Source: CBDATA01 sp965215615 | GTDB taxonomy: Bacteria; Acidobacteriota; Vicinamibacteria; Marinacidobacterales; Marinacidobacteraceae | Assembly: GCA_965215615.1 (NCBI GenBank) | Contig: OZ244068.1 | Span: forward strand, 682,001-746,000 | Length of the DNA: 64,000 bases | Direction: 5' to 3' | In this document: positions 34,696 to 44,131 of the stretch, one piece after another | How the letters are laid out: every line of letters starts with the position of its first letter | Position numbering within the stretch: position 1 is the first letter of the stretch | Made by a program: the position numbers and the translations under genes | Notes under the pieces: generated by a model | What the model saw: the letters and a program-made list of their open reading frames with translations, nothing else | What the model was told of the DNA's origin: nothing | Databases searched by the model: none

Positions 34696-35238
34696 TCAGA
34701 ACGCGTAGAGCTTCACGTCGTTCTCCGGGTCGCGCACTTCGACCCGCAGGTCGCGCAGATCTTCGAGCACCTTCCGCGCGAGTAGCTTCAGGTCGCATCC
34801 CGAAGCGTCACAGACTCCGTCCGCGCCGTCGAGCACGGCGAGCGGAGCGCGGATCCGCACGCGGGCCCCGGCATCGTCCACCCGGACGACGAGGTCGGCC
34901 CTTTCCTTCGCCACCCGAACCGAGGTTTTGCGTTCGCGGACTTCCACGAGCGTGAAGCCGTCCGGAACGTCTCGCAGTGCGTCGGCGAGTGCGTCGGCGG
35001 CCTGGAGCGCCCCGGCCAGCGTTTTTTCATCCGCGGGGTCGAGCGCATCCTCGAAGACGTGGTCGGGGACGAAGGGGAGCGCGATGCGAGGCAGCGCGAT
35101 CGGAACCGGAAGGACGAGCTTCGTGTCCGCGGTGGCCACCGAAACGAACAGCAGGCCGGTCGCGGATACTACGGCGGCGACCAGCACCGCAGCACCGAGC
35201 GCTGCCGCGAACAGCAGGAAAAGCGGCCGGAAGATCAT
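34696..35238 (-). CDS. Uncharacterised membrane-anchored protein
   Basis: A 180-residue protein with one long N-terminal hydrophobic segment (about 3-38, LFLLFAAALGAAVLVAAVVSATGLLFVSVA) that could be an anchor or signal. The soluble part has two cysteines (CDASGC) and charged beta-like stretches (LVVRVDDAGARVRIRAPLAV). I do not recognise a family. Its start overlaps the stop of the upstream gene by ATGA. The two proteins look similar in style (VRV, VRIRAPL versus VRVRLPLAV), so they may act together or be distant paralogues. Confidence 0.75.
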   Translation of the reverse strand: MIFRPLFLLFAAALGAAVLVAAVVSATGLLFVSVATADTKLVLPVPIALPRIALPFVPDHVFEDALDPADEKTLAGALQAADALADALRDVPDGFTLVEVRERKTSVRVAKERADLVVRVDDAGARVRIRAPLAVLDGADGVCDASGCDLKLLARKVLEDLRDLRVEVRDPENDVKLYAF

Positions 35239-35789
35239 GGTGCCGCCGATTCGGCCGGCCCGACCCAGATGCGGACCCGACCCTCCTCGCTCTCGACCGA
35301 GACCAGCTCACCGTCCGTTTCTCCGAGCTTCCGGATGGCGGCGGTGAGCACCTCCGGGTCCGGCTCTTCGGCGAAGAAAGCATCTCCAAGCTCCACCGGA
35401 ATCCGGACGTTCAGGTTGCCGTCGTCTCCGGCTCCCTCGATCCGGACCAGGGAGCCGTCCATCCGGGCGGTGAGGGCCTGGTCTTCGCCCTCGCGGATCT
35501 CCACGACCGCTCCCGGGTTCTCCCGGAGCGAGCGCCAGAGCTTCCGGAATTTCTCCAGATCGGAGTCTTCTTCGTGGACGCTTTCGAGAGCGTCGGCGAC
35601 CGGCTCGAACAGCTCACTCTGCAGCGTTTCCGAGAGGGTTTCCACCACCGCGAGCGGCAGGCGAACCCGGACGTTTCGCTCTTCGGCGGGCTGATCCACC
35701 TCCACGTGGAGCCACGAACGCGATTCGGAAGCCGCGAGAGCGGGAAAGAACAACAGAAGGAAAGCGCTTTTGCGCAGAATTCGGAACAT
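35235..35789 (-). CDS. Uncharacterised secreted acidic protein
   Basis: A 184-residue protein with a signal peptide (RKSAFLLLFFPALAASES). The acidic mature part contains NVRVRLPLAVVETLSE and NLNVRIPVELGD, two similar beta-strand pairs. No known family is recognised. ATG 35789 overlaps, on the opposite strand, the start codon of the lyase gene: the shared bases form CATG at 35787-35790. It is the first gene of a two-gene unit with 34696-35238. Confidence 0.75.
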   Translation of the reverse strand: MFRILRKSAFLLLFFPALAASESRSWLHVEVDQPAEERNVRVRLPLAVVETLSETLQSELFEPVADALESVHEEDSDLEKFRKLWRSLRENPGAVVEIREGEDQALTARMDGSLVRIEGAGDDGNLNVRIPVELGDAFFAEEPDPEVLTAAIRKLGETDGELVSVESEEGRVRIWVGPAESAAP

Positions 35790-36624
35790 GCCTGAAGAGA
35801 ACGAAGCACCGGCTCCATTGGTTCGATCCCGCTCGCTCCTCCTTGTGCCCGCCTCGGCAGAGCGGATGGTGAGCCGGGCCGCGGAGCGCGGTGCCGATGT
35901 GGTGGTGCTCGATCTCGAGGACGGAGTCCACCCGGATCAGAAAGCTGCGGCCCGCGCTGGAATCGCCACCGCCCGTCAGGCGCTCGAAGCGGCGGGTGCC
36001 CGGGTGATGCTGCGGGTGAATGCTCCCGGAAGTACTCACGGCCCGGCCGATCTCAAGGCGGCGCAGGGCGGCGGCTTCCGGGAGGTTCTGGTTCCGAAAG
36101 CCGAGACCCTCGAAGGAATCGCTCCAGCGTTCGAGGCCGGCGCGAAGGTCCACCTGATGATCGAGACCGCCGTCGGGGTCGCCCGGGTCTTTGAACTCGC
36201 TTCGATGCCCGAAGTGGCCGGGATCGCCTTCGGGGCAGCCGATTACCGGCTCAGCATGAGAATCCGGGGTTCCTCCGAGGCGCTTCTGGCCCCGGCGCGG
36301 GAGAGGCTCCTGCTCGCTGCACGGGCGGCGGGAATCTCGTGCTGGGACTCACCGTGGTTCTCGTTTCGCGATGCCGAAGGACTTCGGCGGAGAGCCCGGT
36401 CGGCCGCCGAGGCGGGTTTCGACGGGATGCTCGCGATCCATCCGTCGCAGATCCCGGTCCTTCACGAAGCCTTCGCCCCTACCCGGCAGGAGTTGAGCCG
36501 CGCCCGCCGGGTTCTCGATGCGCTGCGTGAAGCCGCCGGCCGGGGCGAGGCGGTTTGCGAACTCGACGGCGAAATGGTCGAGGAACTCCACGCTCGGGCG
36601 GCCCGGAGGCTCCTCGCGCTTTGA
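35788..36624 (+). CDS. HpcH/HpaI aldolase / citrate lyase beta-like protein
   Basis: A 278-residue TIM-barrel enzyme of the CitE type, which cleaves or forms C-C bonds in citryl-, malyl- or related CoA thioesters. Visible motifs are RSRSLLLVPAS, VVVLDLEDGV (metal and substrate region), RVNAPGS, VPKAE, HLMIETAVGV, IAFGAADY and AIHPSQIPVLHEAF. No citrate lyase alpha or gamma gene is adjacent, so a stand-alone CitE-like lyase or thioesterase is likely. The start is uncertain: ATG 35788 overlaps the divergent gene start, and TTG 35818 is an alternative just before the conserved RSLLLVPA. Confidence 0.87.
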   Translation: MPEENEAPAPLVRSRSLLLVPASAERMVSRAAERGADVVVLDLEDGVHPDQKAAARAGIATARQALEAAGARVMLRVNAPGSTHGPADLKAAQGGGFREVLVPKAETLEGIAPAFEAGAKVHLMIETAVGVARVFELASMPEVAGIAFGAADYRLSMRIRGSSEALLAPARERLLLAARAAGISCWDSPWFSFRDAEGLRRRARSAAEAGFDGMLAIHPSQIPVLHEAFAPTRQELSRARRVLDALREAAGRGEAVCELDGEMVEELHARAARRLLAL

Positions 36625-36668
36625 GGCGGGGGTTGAGCGCAGATCGACTGCTACGATAAATCGGAACC

Positions 36669-39600
36669 ATGGACGCGCGAAATCCGGTGGCCCGGGCGTT
36701 TTTTCCCTTCGCACTGCTGGCCGGGGCTTCCTTCGCTCTGGCGGCGCAGGAGGAGCAGGAGGTTCTCGTCACCGAGGGCACCAATTTCGCGGTGACCGCC
36801 GCTCCCGAAGAGGGGCCGCTCTTTCTCGATCTGCAGGGAACCCTCTGGCGGATGCCGCGGGCGGGCGGCGAGGCGGAGGCGCTCACCGACGGGTATGGCG
36901 ACGACCGGATCCCCCATCTGCATCCGGATGGCTCCCGGCTCGTTTTCCAGTCCTTCCGGTCCGGAACCTGGGACATCTGGATGCTCCCGGCCGGAGGTGG
37001 TGAAGCGGAGCGCCTCACGACCGGCCCCTACGATGACCGGGAGCCGGTCTTCTCTCCGGATGGGGAGCGGATCGCCTTTTCCTCCGACCGCTCCGGCAGC
37101 TACGACATCTGGGTGCTCGAAATCGAAAGCGGCACGCTGACCCCGCTGACGACTTCGATCGGCAACGAATACTGGCCCGCCTGGACCCCGGATGGGGGCC
37201 TGGTGTTCGTTTCCGAGCCCGAAGGCGGCGAGGCGGAACTCCGCCATCTTCCGGCGGAGGGTGGGGATTCCCGGCCGGTTCCGGGAAGTGCCGGCGCGGT
37301 CGTCGCCCCCGCGGTGAGCCCCGACGGGAGCCGGGTGGCGTTCCGCCGTCTCCGCCGCGAGGAGCTGACGCTCATGGGCTCGCATTTCGACCTGGGGATC
37401 GGAGCGGAGTGGGTCGTGGCTTCCCTCCGGGAGGAATCGGAGGAAGAACCCCGGGTTCTCGAAGGCGCGGGAGCCGACATCTTCCCGTTCCGTCCCGTCT
37501 GGCTGGACGAACAGACGCTCCTCTACAGCGGGGACGGCGGCATCCAGCGTCTCGGCCCGGAAGGAGAAGTCGAAACGGTCGCGTTCTCCGCGCGGCTCGG
37601 TGTGGTCCGGCCACCGACTCCGAAGGGGAAGGTCCGTACCGGAATGCCGGGCCGCCAGCCGGTTCACGGAATCATCCGACCGACCCTGAGCCCCGACGGA
37701 ACGCGGGTGCTCTACGCCGCGCTCGGCGACTTGTGGGTCGCGCCGCTCGACGGCTCCGAAGCACCCCTTCCCCTGACCCGGGACTCGTTCCTCGACACCG
37801 ACCCGGTCTGGCTTCCCGACGGCAGCGGGGTGATTTTCGCGAGCGACCGACGGGGGACCATGGATCTGTGGGAGAAGAGCGTGGATTCCGCTCCCGGTGC
37901 GGGGCTGGTCCAGATCACTTCCGGCCTTGGTGCCGAAGTGAGCCCCGCGCTCAGTCCCGACGGCGAGCGGGTGGCCTGGCTCGACGAAGCCGGGAACCTC
38001 TGGGTCGGGCCGCGCGATGCGGATGAGGCGGCCGTCTCCGACGAGCAGGCTCTCTACCGCGCCCGTCGCGGAGCGGGGATGCCGAGCTGGTCGGCGGATG
38101 GGGCGACCATCGCGGTCGCCGCGCTCAGCCCGTTTTCCACCCGCTTCCGCGAGGGGTGGAACCGGATCGCCCTGGTCGCGGCGGACTCGGGAGAAACACG
38201 CCTCCTGGGGCTCGAGGGAAGCATCGGCAGCCGCGAATCGGACGGGCCGGTGTTCTCGCCGGACGGGCGCGCCTTCGCGCTCGCGTTCGACGGCGGCCTG
38301 GCAGTGGTCCCGTTCGACGGTTCGGATTCCCTCGGTGAGCCTCGCCGGATTTTCGAAGGCCCGGTGGACTTCCTCTCCTGGGCACCGGACGGGGGGAGCC
38401 TGCTCGCGCTTTCAGGGGCTGACCTGGTCCGGATCCACGCCGACGGCGGTGGTTTCGAGACGATTCCGCTCCGGCACGAGTACTCGGCGCAGATGCCCTC
38501 CGGGAGCATCCTCTTCCAGAACGTGGGCGTCCTCGATGTGGATGCCGGGGAAGTCCGGCCGGCGCAGGACGTGCTGGTGGATGCCGGGCGCATCGTCTCG
38601 GTGAACCCCACCGGGGAAACTCCCGCCGAGGACATGCGGGTCGTCCCGGGCGAGGGAGCGACGCTCATCCCCGGCCTGATCGAAATGCATACCCACCCGG
38701 CGGGTTCGGCTTTCGGCAACCGGTTCGGCCGGGTGCATCTGGCCTACGGGGTGACCACGGTCCGCATCACTGCCGGGCACACCTACCGCACTCTCGAAGA
38801 AAGGGAGTCCATCCTCGCAGGCCGGCGCGTCGGGCCGCGCGTTTTCCTGACCGGGTCCGTTCTCGACGGCGACCGCATCTATTACCCCGGCGCGATCGCA
38901 TCGAGGAGCGAGCGGGCGGTGGATTCGATCCTCCAACTGGCCGAAGCTCTCGATTTCGATGTCCTCAAGACCTACGTCCGGCTGGACGACCAGACGCAGG
39001 CGGAAGCGATTCGGCGGGCCCGTCGCATCGGGGCGTTCGTCACCTCCCACGAGCTCTATCCGGCGGTGCGAAGCGGCATCCACGGTATCGAACACATCAA
39101 GGGCACCTCGCGCCGCGGCTTCTCCCCCAAGGTGAGCGATCTCGGCTATTCCTACGGGGACGTGCGCTCCCTCATCGTGGAATCGGGCGCCTTCTGGGTT
39201 CCGACGCTTCTCATCTACGGGGGCTGGGATCTGGCGTTGGCCCGGGATGCCGAGGCGATCCGCGCCGATCGCCGGATGGCCGTTTTCCCGCCCTGGATCC
39301 CGAGGGGAATCCCGGACGGGGAAGGGATGGACGAAACGTCCCGTCTCCGATTGATGGAACCCATGTGGAGCACGGTCCACGCGGCCTGGCGGGAAGGGGC
39401 GCGGGTCATCATGGGCACCGACACGCCCATCATTCCCTACGGCATCGGGCTCGTCCTCGAAGTCGAGCAGTTCTCGGAAGCCGGGCCGGGGCCGGCCGCT
39501 GCCATCCGCGCGAGCACCCGCCTCGCCGCCGAGGCGCTCGGTCTCGAAGACGAGCTGGGAGCGATCCAGCCGGGGATGCTCGCCGATCTGGTCCTGCTGG

Positions 39601-39698
39601 ATGGTGACCCGCTCGAAGATATTCGGAATCTTCGGAAAGTGCGCGCCGTCATGTGGAACGGCAGGCTCGCCACTCTCGATCAACTGCTCGGATTTTGA
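36669..39698 (+). CDS. Secreted TolB-like propeller fused to an amidohydrolase
   Basis: A 1009-residue exported protein. The signal peptide (FFPFALLAGASFALAAQ) is followed by about twelve PD40/TolB-type propeller motifs (FSPDGERIAFSSDRSGSYDIW, LSPDGERVAWLD). The C-terminal metal-dependent amidohydrolase starts at IPGLIEMHTHPAG (H674, H676). It continues with TSHELYP, HGIEHIKGT and IMGTDTPI (final metal aspartate), and ends LADLVLLDGDPLEDIRNL. Such fusions probably hydrolyse amide or peptide-like substrates in the periplasm. Substrate is unknown. ATG 36669 gives the signal peptide directly. Confidence 0.88.
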   Translation: MDARNPVARAFFPFALLAGASFALAAQEEQEVLVTEGTNFAVTAAPEEGPLFLDLQGTLWRMPRAGGEAEALTDGYGDDRIPHLHPDGSRLVFQSFRSGTWDIWMLPAGGGEAERLTTGPYDDREPVFSPDGERIAFSSDRSGSYDIWVLEIESGTLTPLTTSIGNEYWPAWTPDGGLVFVSEPEGGEAELRHLPAEGGDSRPVPGSAGAVVAPAVSPDGSRVAFRRLRREELTLMGSHFDLGIGAEWVVASLREESEEEPRVLEGAGADIFPFRPVWLDEQTLLYSGDGGIQRLGPEGEVETVAFSARLGVVRPPTPKGKVRTGMPGRQPVHGIIRPTLSPDGTRVLYAALGDLWVAPLDGSEAPLPLTRDSFLDTDPVWLPDGSGVIFASDRRGTMDLWEKSVDSAPGAGLVQITSGLGAEVSPALSPDGERVAWLDEAGNLWVGPRDADEAAVSDEQALYRARRGAGMPSWSADGATIAVAALSPFSTRFREGWNRIALVAADSGETRLLGLEGSIGSRESDGPVFSPDGRAFALAFDGGLAVVPFDGSDSLGEPRRIFEGPVDFLSWAPDGGSLLALSGADLVRIHADGGGFETIPLRHEYSAQMPSGSILFQNVGVLDVDAGEVRPAQDVLVDAGRIVSVNPTGETPAEDMRVVPGEGATLIPGLIEMHTHPAGSAFGNRFGRVHLAYGVTTVRITAGHTYRTLEERESILAGRRVGPRVFLTGSVLDGDRIYYPGAIASRSERAVDSILQLAEALDFDVLKTYVRLDDQTQAEAIRRARRIGAFVTSHELYPAVRSGIHGIEHIKGTSRRGFSPKVSDLGYSYGDVRSLIVESGAFWVPTLLIYGGWDLALARDAEAIRADRRMAVFPPWIPRGIPDGEGMDETSRLRLMEPMWSTVHAAWREGARVIMGTDTPIIPYGIGLVLEVEQFSEAGPGPAAAIRASTRLAAEALGLEDELGAIQPGMLADLVLLDGDPLEDIRNLRKVRAVMWNGRLATLDQLLGF

Positions 39699-39778
39699 TG
39701 GCATCCGATGTCAATTCCTGTGGTACTTTTCGCCACTCCCCGGGAGTCACTCCCCAACATCCAGAAAGAAGGAAATCC

Positions 39779-40057
39779 ATGACCAAGGCAGCACTCGTTC
39801 AGCACCTCGCCGATGCCGCTGGCATCACTCGCAGCCAGGCCGGCGGCGTTTTGGACGCGCTCGGCACCTGCGCATCGGACGCACTCCGGTCCGAAGGGAA
39901 CTTCACCCTTCCCGGAATGGTTCGGTTCTCGGTGGCCACCCGCCAGGCGCGGCAGGGGCGCAACGTCCGTACCGGCGAGCCGATCAGCATTCCTGCCCGA
40001 CAAGTGGTGCGCGCCAAGGTCTCCAAGCCGTTCCAGAGCGCAGTCGTCGGAGACTGA
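39779..40057 (+). CDS. HU/IHF family DNA-binding protein
   Basis: A 92-residue nucleoid-type protein. MTKAALVQHLADAAGITRSQAGGVLDAL is the dimerisation helix pair, and FTLPGMVRFSVATRQARQGRNVRTGEPISIPAR is the beta-arm region, where HU usually has GRNPQTG. ATG 39779 follows AGAAGGAAAT. It resembles the short HU-like proteins used as general DNA architects. A 70-base gap leads to the GspE/PilB gene; no functional link is evident. Confidence 0.88.
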   Translation: MTKAALVQHLADAAGITRSQAGGVLDALGTCASDALRSEGNFTLPGMVRFSVATRQARQGRNVRTGEPISIPARQVVRAKVSKPFQSAVVGD

Positions 40058-40127
40058 CAGGGAACTGGCGGAACCAGACGCGGGGACCCCTCCCGGAGGG
40101 TCTGCCGACCCGTCGCGGCACTCCGGC

Positions 40128-41681
40128 GTGGTCGGGTATCCGCGGACGGATCTCTCTTCCCTTCGGGAGGATCCCGCCGTCTGGCGCCAGGTTCCCATGG
40201 AGTTGGTCCGCCGTTTCCGCTTCGTCCCGCTTGCGGAGGAAGGGGAGAGTCTCCGGGTCGCGGTAGCGCCCCCGGTGGTGGAAAGCGACCTGGATCGGCT
40301 CGAGCTGCTGCTCGAACGTCCGCTCCTCGTCACCCTGGGAGACCCCGGGCAGCTCGATGCGATCATCGAGCGGAACACCAACTCGAGTTTCCTGCTGGAC
40401 CGCGCTTCCGCGGACCTTCGGGAGTCGGCGGCGGAAGCCGGGTCCGGAAGTCCGACGGTCGTTGCGCTCGACAGGGATGGCAGCGTCGCCGGGAGTCCCA
40501 TCGTGCGGCTCGTGGATTCGCTGCTGGTGCATGCCATCGAGCGTCGCGCCACCGATATCCACATCGAGACCAAGTCCGACCAGGTTCTTCTCAAATACCG
40601 GGTGGACGGGGTTCTCTATCCGGCGATGGAGGCGGTGGACGCTTCGCACCACCAGACGATCGTGGCGCGCCTCAAGGTGATGGCCGATCTGGACGTGGCG
40701 GAGCGCCGGATCCCGCAGGACGGGCGCTTCCGCGCGGTGCTCCCCGAAGATACCGGCCGGCGTACCGTGGATTTCCGGGTTTCGGTGTTGCCGAGCGTCC
40801 ACGGCGAGGACGTGGTCGTCCGGGTGCTCGACAAGCTGAGCCTCGGCTCGCGGTTCGAGTCCCTCTCGCTCGAAGCGCTTGGTTTCCGCGGCCGGGAGCT
40901 CGCGCTGTTGCGGGAGCACTCGCGGTATCCGTTCGGGATGCTGCTCGCCACCGGGCCCACCGGGAGCGGCAAGACCACCACTCTTTACGCGACGCTCTCC
41001 GAGATCGCGACTCCGGAAGAGAAGTTCGTGACCGTCGAGGATCCGGTGGAATACGAAATCGCGGGAGTGACGCAGGTTCCGGTGAACGAAAAAAAGGGCC
41101 TGACGTTCGCCCGGGGCCTCCGTTCCATCCTCCGCCACGACCCCGACGCGATCATGGTGGGGGAAGTGCGCGACAAGGAGACGGCGGCGATCGCCGTCCA
41201 GGCTGCGCTCACCGGCCATCTGGTGTTCACGACCGTGCACGCGAACCACGCCTTCGACGTCATCGGGCGGTTTCTCCACATGGGTGCGGACCCCCACAAC
41301 TTCGTTTCGGCGCTGAACTGCATCGTGGCGCAACGGCTGCTGCGGCTGCTCTGCCGTGCGTGCCGGACAGAAGCCGCGCCGGATGCGCGCGAGCAGGCGG
41401 CGCTTCGCGGTGCGAGGCTCACCCCGGATTCGGTCTTTCGCCCGGGCAGTTGCCGCGCCTGCGACGGCGTCGGCTTTCGCGGTCGCACGGTGGTTGCGGA
41501 GGTGCTGCCGTTCGGAGACACATTGCGTGGGATGATCCTGGACCGCGCCGGGCCGGCGGCGCTTCGCCGGGAGGCGGAATCGAAAGGGATGGTGTCCCTG
41601 CGTCAGAACGCACTCCTCGCGGTGGCGCGGGGCGACACCACCCTCGCCGAGGCGGACCGGGTGACCTTCGGCGATGCCTGA
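40128..41681 (+). CDS. GspE/PilB-type secretion or pilus assembly ATPase
   Basis: A cytoplasmic hexameric ATPase of about 517 residues. An N-terminal GspE-II domain (LVRRFRFVPLAEEGESLRVAV) leads to Walker A TGPTGSGKTTT and the Walker B-type LRHDPDAIMVGEVRD. The His box HLVFTTVHANHA follows, with a four-cysteine zinc site (LCRACR and SCRACDG). These fit T2SS GspE or type IV pilus PilB. The start is uncertain; GTG 40128 is the nearest standard start upstream of the N-terminal domain. No other pilus or secretion gene is in the window. It overlaps pyrK by eight bases. Confidence 0.9.
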   Translation: MVGYPRTDLSSLREDPAVWRQVPMELVRRFRFVPLAEEGESLRVAVAPPVVESDLDRLELLLERPLLVTLGDPGQLDAIIERNTNSSFLLDRASADLRESAAEAGSGSPTVVALDRDGSVAGSPIVRLVDSLLVHAIERRATDIHIETKSDQVLLKYRVDGVLYPAMEAVDASHHQTIVARLKVMADLDVAERRIPQDGRFRAVLPEDTGRRTVDFRVSVLPSVHGEDVVVRVLDKLSLGSRFESLSLEALGFRGRELALLREHSRYPFGMLLATGPTGSGKTTTLYATLSEIATPEEKFVTVEDPVEYEIAGVTQVPVNEKKGLTFARGLRSILRHDPDAIMVGEVRDKETAAIAVQAALTGHLVFTTVHANHAFDVIGRFLHMGADPHNFVSALNCIVAQRLLRLLCRACRTEAAPDAREQAALRGARLTPDSVFRPGSCRACDGVGFRGRTVVAEVLPFGDTLRGMILDRAGPAALRREAESKGMVSLRQNALLAVARGDTTLAEADRVTFGDA

Positions 41682-42504
41682 ACGAGCCGGAGACCCGGTG
41701 CGCCCGCGGGACGTCGAAGTCCTGCTGGTGGAGCGCAGTTCGCTTGCCGAAGATGCCCAGGTGCTGCGCTTCGAGAGCCGCGGAGAGCCGGTTTCGTTCC
41801 GCGCCGGGCAGTTCGTCATGCTCCGGGTTCCGGGTGCCGGCCTCCTGCGGCGTCCGTACTCCTTGTGCGACCGGTCCTCCGAGGGCGGTTTCACGCTGCT
41901 GGTCAAGGTGGTCGGGCTCGGCACCGGAGCGCTCGCCGGGCTTCCCCTCGGGGCCACCGCCTCCTGTCTCGGGCCTCTCGGAACCTGTTTCGAGGCCCCC
42001 GCCTCCGAAGCCACTCCGGTGGTGGTCGCCGGGGGAGTGGGGATTGCCCCCTTCGTCGCCTTCTGCCGGGGTCTCGCGGAAGCCGGGCGACGGGCGATCG
42101 TTCTCCTCGGTGGCCGGCGGGAGCGCGACCTCTATCTGCGGGACGCTTTCGCGGATTTCGGCATGGATGTCCGCTGTGCGACCGAGGACGGGAGCTTCGG
42201 GTACCGGGGTCTCGTCACTGCGCTCCTGCCGAAGGCTCTCGAGGATGCCGGCCTCCCGTTCGTCTATTCGTGCGGCCCGACTCCCATGCTCGTCCGGGTG
42301 GCGGAGATGGCCGAAGAAGCGGGGATGCCTCACCAGGTCTCCATCGAGCGGCGGATGGGATGCGGTATGGGCTGCTGTCTCGGTTGCGTCGTCTGGGCTT
42401 CGCCCGAGGAAGGCGGCCGTCCGGAATACCTGCGGAGCTGCTCCGAAGGGCCGGTCTTCGATGCTGCCCGCATCGTTTGGGACCAGGATCCCCATCCGCT
42501 GTGA
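41674..42504 (+). CDS. pyrK: Dihydroorotate dehydrogenase B electron transfer subunit
   Basis: PyrK passes electrons from dihydroorotate oxidation to NAD. The 276-residue protein has the FAD site RRPYSLCDRSS, the NAD-binding GGVGIAPFVAF and SCGPTPML, and a C-terminal [2Fe-2S] cysteine cluster (CGMGCCLGCV, then CSEGPVF). It overlaps pyrD (GTGA). Together they form the class 1B enzyme of pyrimidine synthesis. Its presence argues against a typical gammaproteobacterium, which uses the quinone-linked class 2 enzyme. Confidence 0.94.
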   Translation: MPERAGDPVRPRDVEVLLVERSSLAEDAQVLRFESRGEPVSFRAGQFVMLRVPGAGLLRRPYSLCDRSSEGGFTLLVKVVGLGTGALAGLPLGATASCLGPLGTCFEAPASEATPVVVAGGVGIAPFVAFCRGLAEAGRRAIVLLGGRRERDLYLRDAFADFGMDVRCATEDGSFGYRGLVTALLPKALEDAGLPFVYSCGPTPMLVRVAEMAEEAGMPHQVSIERRMGCGMGCCLGCVVWASPEEGGRPEYLRSCSEGPVFDAARIVWDQDPHPL

Positions 42505-43418
42505 GCGTTCCCGACCTTGGCGTGGAGATCGCGGGGCTTTCGCTTCGGACGCCCCTCATCGCGGCGAGCGGCACGTTCGGCTACGGCAGTGAATACGAGG
42601 GAGTGGCCGACTACCCGGCGATCGGAGCGATCTCGGTCAAGGGGCTCTACCTCGACCCGCGCCCTGGCTGCCCGCCTCCCCGGATCTGGGAGACCCCTTC
42701 CGGAATGCTGAACGCCATCGGCCTTCAGGAGGTCGGCATCCGGCGCTTTCTCACGGAAAAGCTGCCGGAAGTGCGGAAGCGACACCCGGTCGTCCTCGCG
42801 AACATCTGCGGGAGCTCGATGGACGAGTACGGCGAGCTGGCGGAGATTCTCGACGACGCGGAGGGAATCAGCGGAATCGAGATCAACATTTCGTGTCCCA
42901 ACGTCAAGGAGGGGGGCATCGAGTTCGGGCGGGATCCGGATGCAGCGGCGCGGGTGACCGAAACCGTGCGCCGGAGAACCCGCCTCCCGGTGATCCCCAA
43001 GCTCAGCCCGAGCGCGCCCGACATCGGACAGGCAGCCCGGCGGGTCGAGGAAGCGGGTGCCGACGCGATTTCCCTCATCAACACCATTCCCGCCATGGCG
43101 GTGGACGTGGAGACGCGCCGCCCCCGTCTGGCGAACATCGTCGGGGGGCTCTCGGGGCCGGCCATCCGCCCCATCGCGGTCCGCATGGTCTGGGAGGCGG
43201 CCCGGGGGTGCAGTCTCCCGGTGATCGGGATGGGCGGCATCACCGGTGCGGAGGATGCCCTGGAGTTCCTGCTCGCGGGAGCGTCCGCGGTCCAGATCGG
43301 CACCATGAACTTCGTGGATCCGGGCATCTGGGAGAAAACCCTGCGCGGTCTCGACGAGTACTGCCGGCGGCACCGGGTGGAGGCGATTCGCGATCTGGTC
43401 GGGGAGATGGAGACGTGA
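42501..43418 (+). CDS. pyrD: Dihydroorotate dehydrogenase B catalytic subunit
   Basis: Oxidises dihydroorotate to orotate with FMN. The 305-residue protein has TPLIAASGTFGYGSEY, ISVKGLYLDPRPGCPPPR, the active-site loop INISCPNVKEGGIEFG (the cysteine is the class 1B base) and IGMGGITGAEDALEFLLAGASAVQIGT. GTG 42501 overlaps the pyrK stop. The stop overlaps the pyrF start (GTGA). The three genes form a tightly coupled pyrimidine unit. Confidence 0.95.
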   Translation: MSVPDLGVEIAGLSLRTPLIAASGTFGYGSEYEGVADYPAIGAISVKGLYLDPRPGCPPPRIWETPSGMLNAIGLQEVGIRRFLTEKLPEVRKRHPVVLANICGSSMDEYGELAEILDDAEGISGIEINISCPNVKEGGIEFGRDPDAAARVTETVRRRTRLPVIPKLSPSAPDIGQAARRVEEAGADAISLINTIPAMAVDVETRRPRLANIVGGLSGPAIRPIAVRMVWEAARGCSLPVIGMGGITGAEDALEFLLAGASAVQIGTMNFVDPGIWEKTLRGLDEYCRRHRVEAIRDLVGEMET

Positions 43419-44131
43419 AGCCCTCCTGGGTCGCCCGTCCTGGCAAGCCGGACCTCGTCGTGGCGGTGGACACCGCAACCCTCGACGAGGCGCTCCATCT
43501 TCGGGATCGTCTCGCCGGTGTCGTCCCGTTCTTCAAGATCGGCAAGGAGTTGTTCACCTCGGCCGGGCCGAGGGCAGTGACTGAATTCGCTTCGGTGGGG
43601 CGCGTCTTTCTGGACCTCAAGTTCCACGACATCCCGGCCACCGTCGCCGGCGCGGTACGAGCTGCTGCCCGGACAGGTGCGAGCATCGTGGACGCGCACG
43701 CCTCGGGTGGGCGCTCCATGCTGGAGGCGGCGACCGTTGCCGCCCGGAATGCGGACGATCCCGTCCTCCTGCTCGCGGTCACCGTGCTGACCCATCTGGA
43801 CGAGCCGGCGGCAGCGGAAGTCTTCGGCGATGGCCCGATCTCCGGTCGGGTGCTCCGGCTGGCCCGGCTCGCCGCCGATGCCGGGGCCGATGGAGTGGTG
43901 GCTTCGGCGCACGAGCTGGAGATGATCCGGGAGGCGCTCGGAGAGGAAGCCGTGGTTCTGGTTCCGGGGCTCCGTCCGCGCTGGGCGGCGGCGACGCATG
44001 ACCAAAGCCGGGTGGCCACTCCCGGGGAAGCCGCGAGTCGGGGTGCCAACTACGTGGTTCTCGGTCGGGCGATCACCCTGAGCTCCGATCCACGGGCCGC
44101 CGCACTCCGCGTCCGCGACGAAATCGGATGA
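43415..44131 (+). CDS. pyrF: Orotidine 5'-phosphate decarboxylase
   Basis: Catalyses the last step to UMP. The 238-residue protein has the catalytic motif FLDLKFHDIPATV, VDAHASGGRSML, and the phosphate-binding VPGLRP and YVVLGRAIT. It belongs to the short bacterial PyrF type. GTG 43415 overlaps the pyrD stop. Last gene of the pyrK-pyrD-pyrF unit. Confidence 0.95.
   Translation: MKPSWVARPGKPDLVVAVDTATLDEALHLRDRLAGVVPFFKIGKELFTSAGPRAVTEFASVGRVFLDLKFHDIPATVAGAVRAAARTGASIVDAHASGGRSMLEAATVAARNADDPVLLLAVTVLTHLDEPAAAEVFGDGPISGRVLRLARLAADAGADGVVASAHELEMIREALGEEAVVLVPGLRPRWAAATHDQSRVATPGEAASRGANYVVLGRAITLSSDPRAAALRVRDEIG

Noticed and set aside
34670..34696. Terminator hairpin after the second DUF5916 gene
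   Set aside because: Only short nested inverted repeats (TGTC/GACA, GTTCT/AGAAC) without a U-run are seen. Too weak to report.
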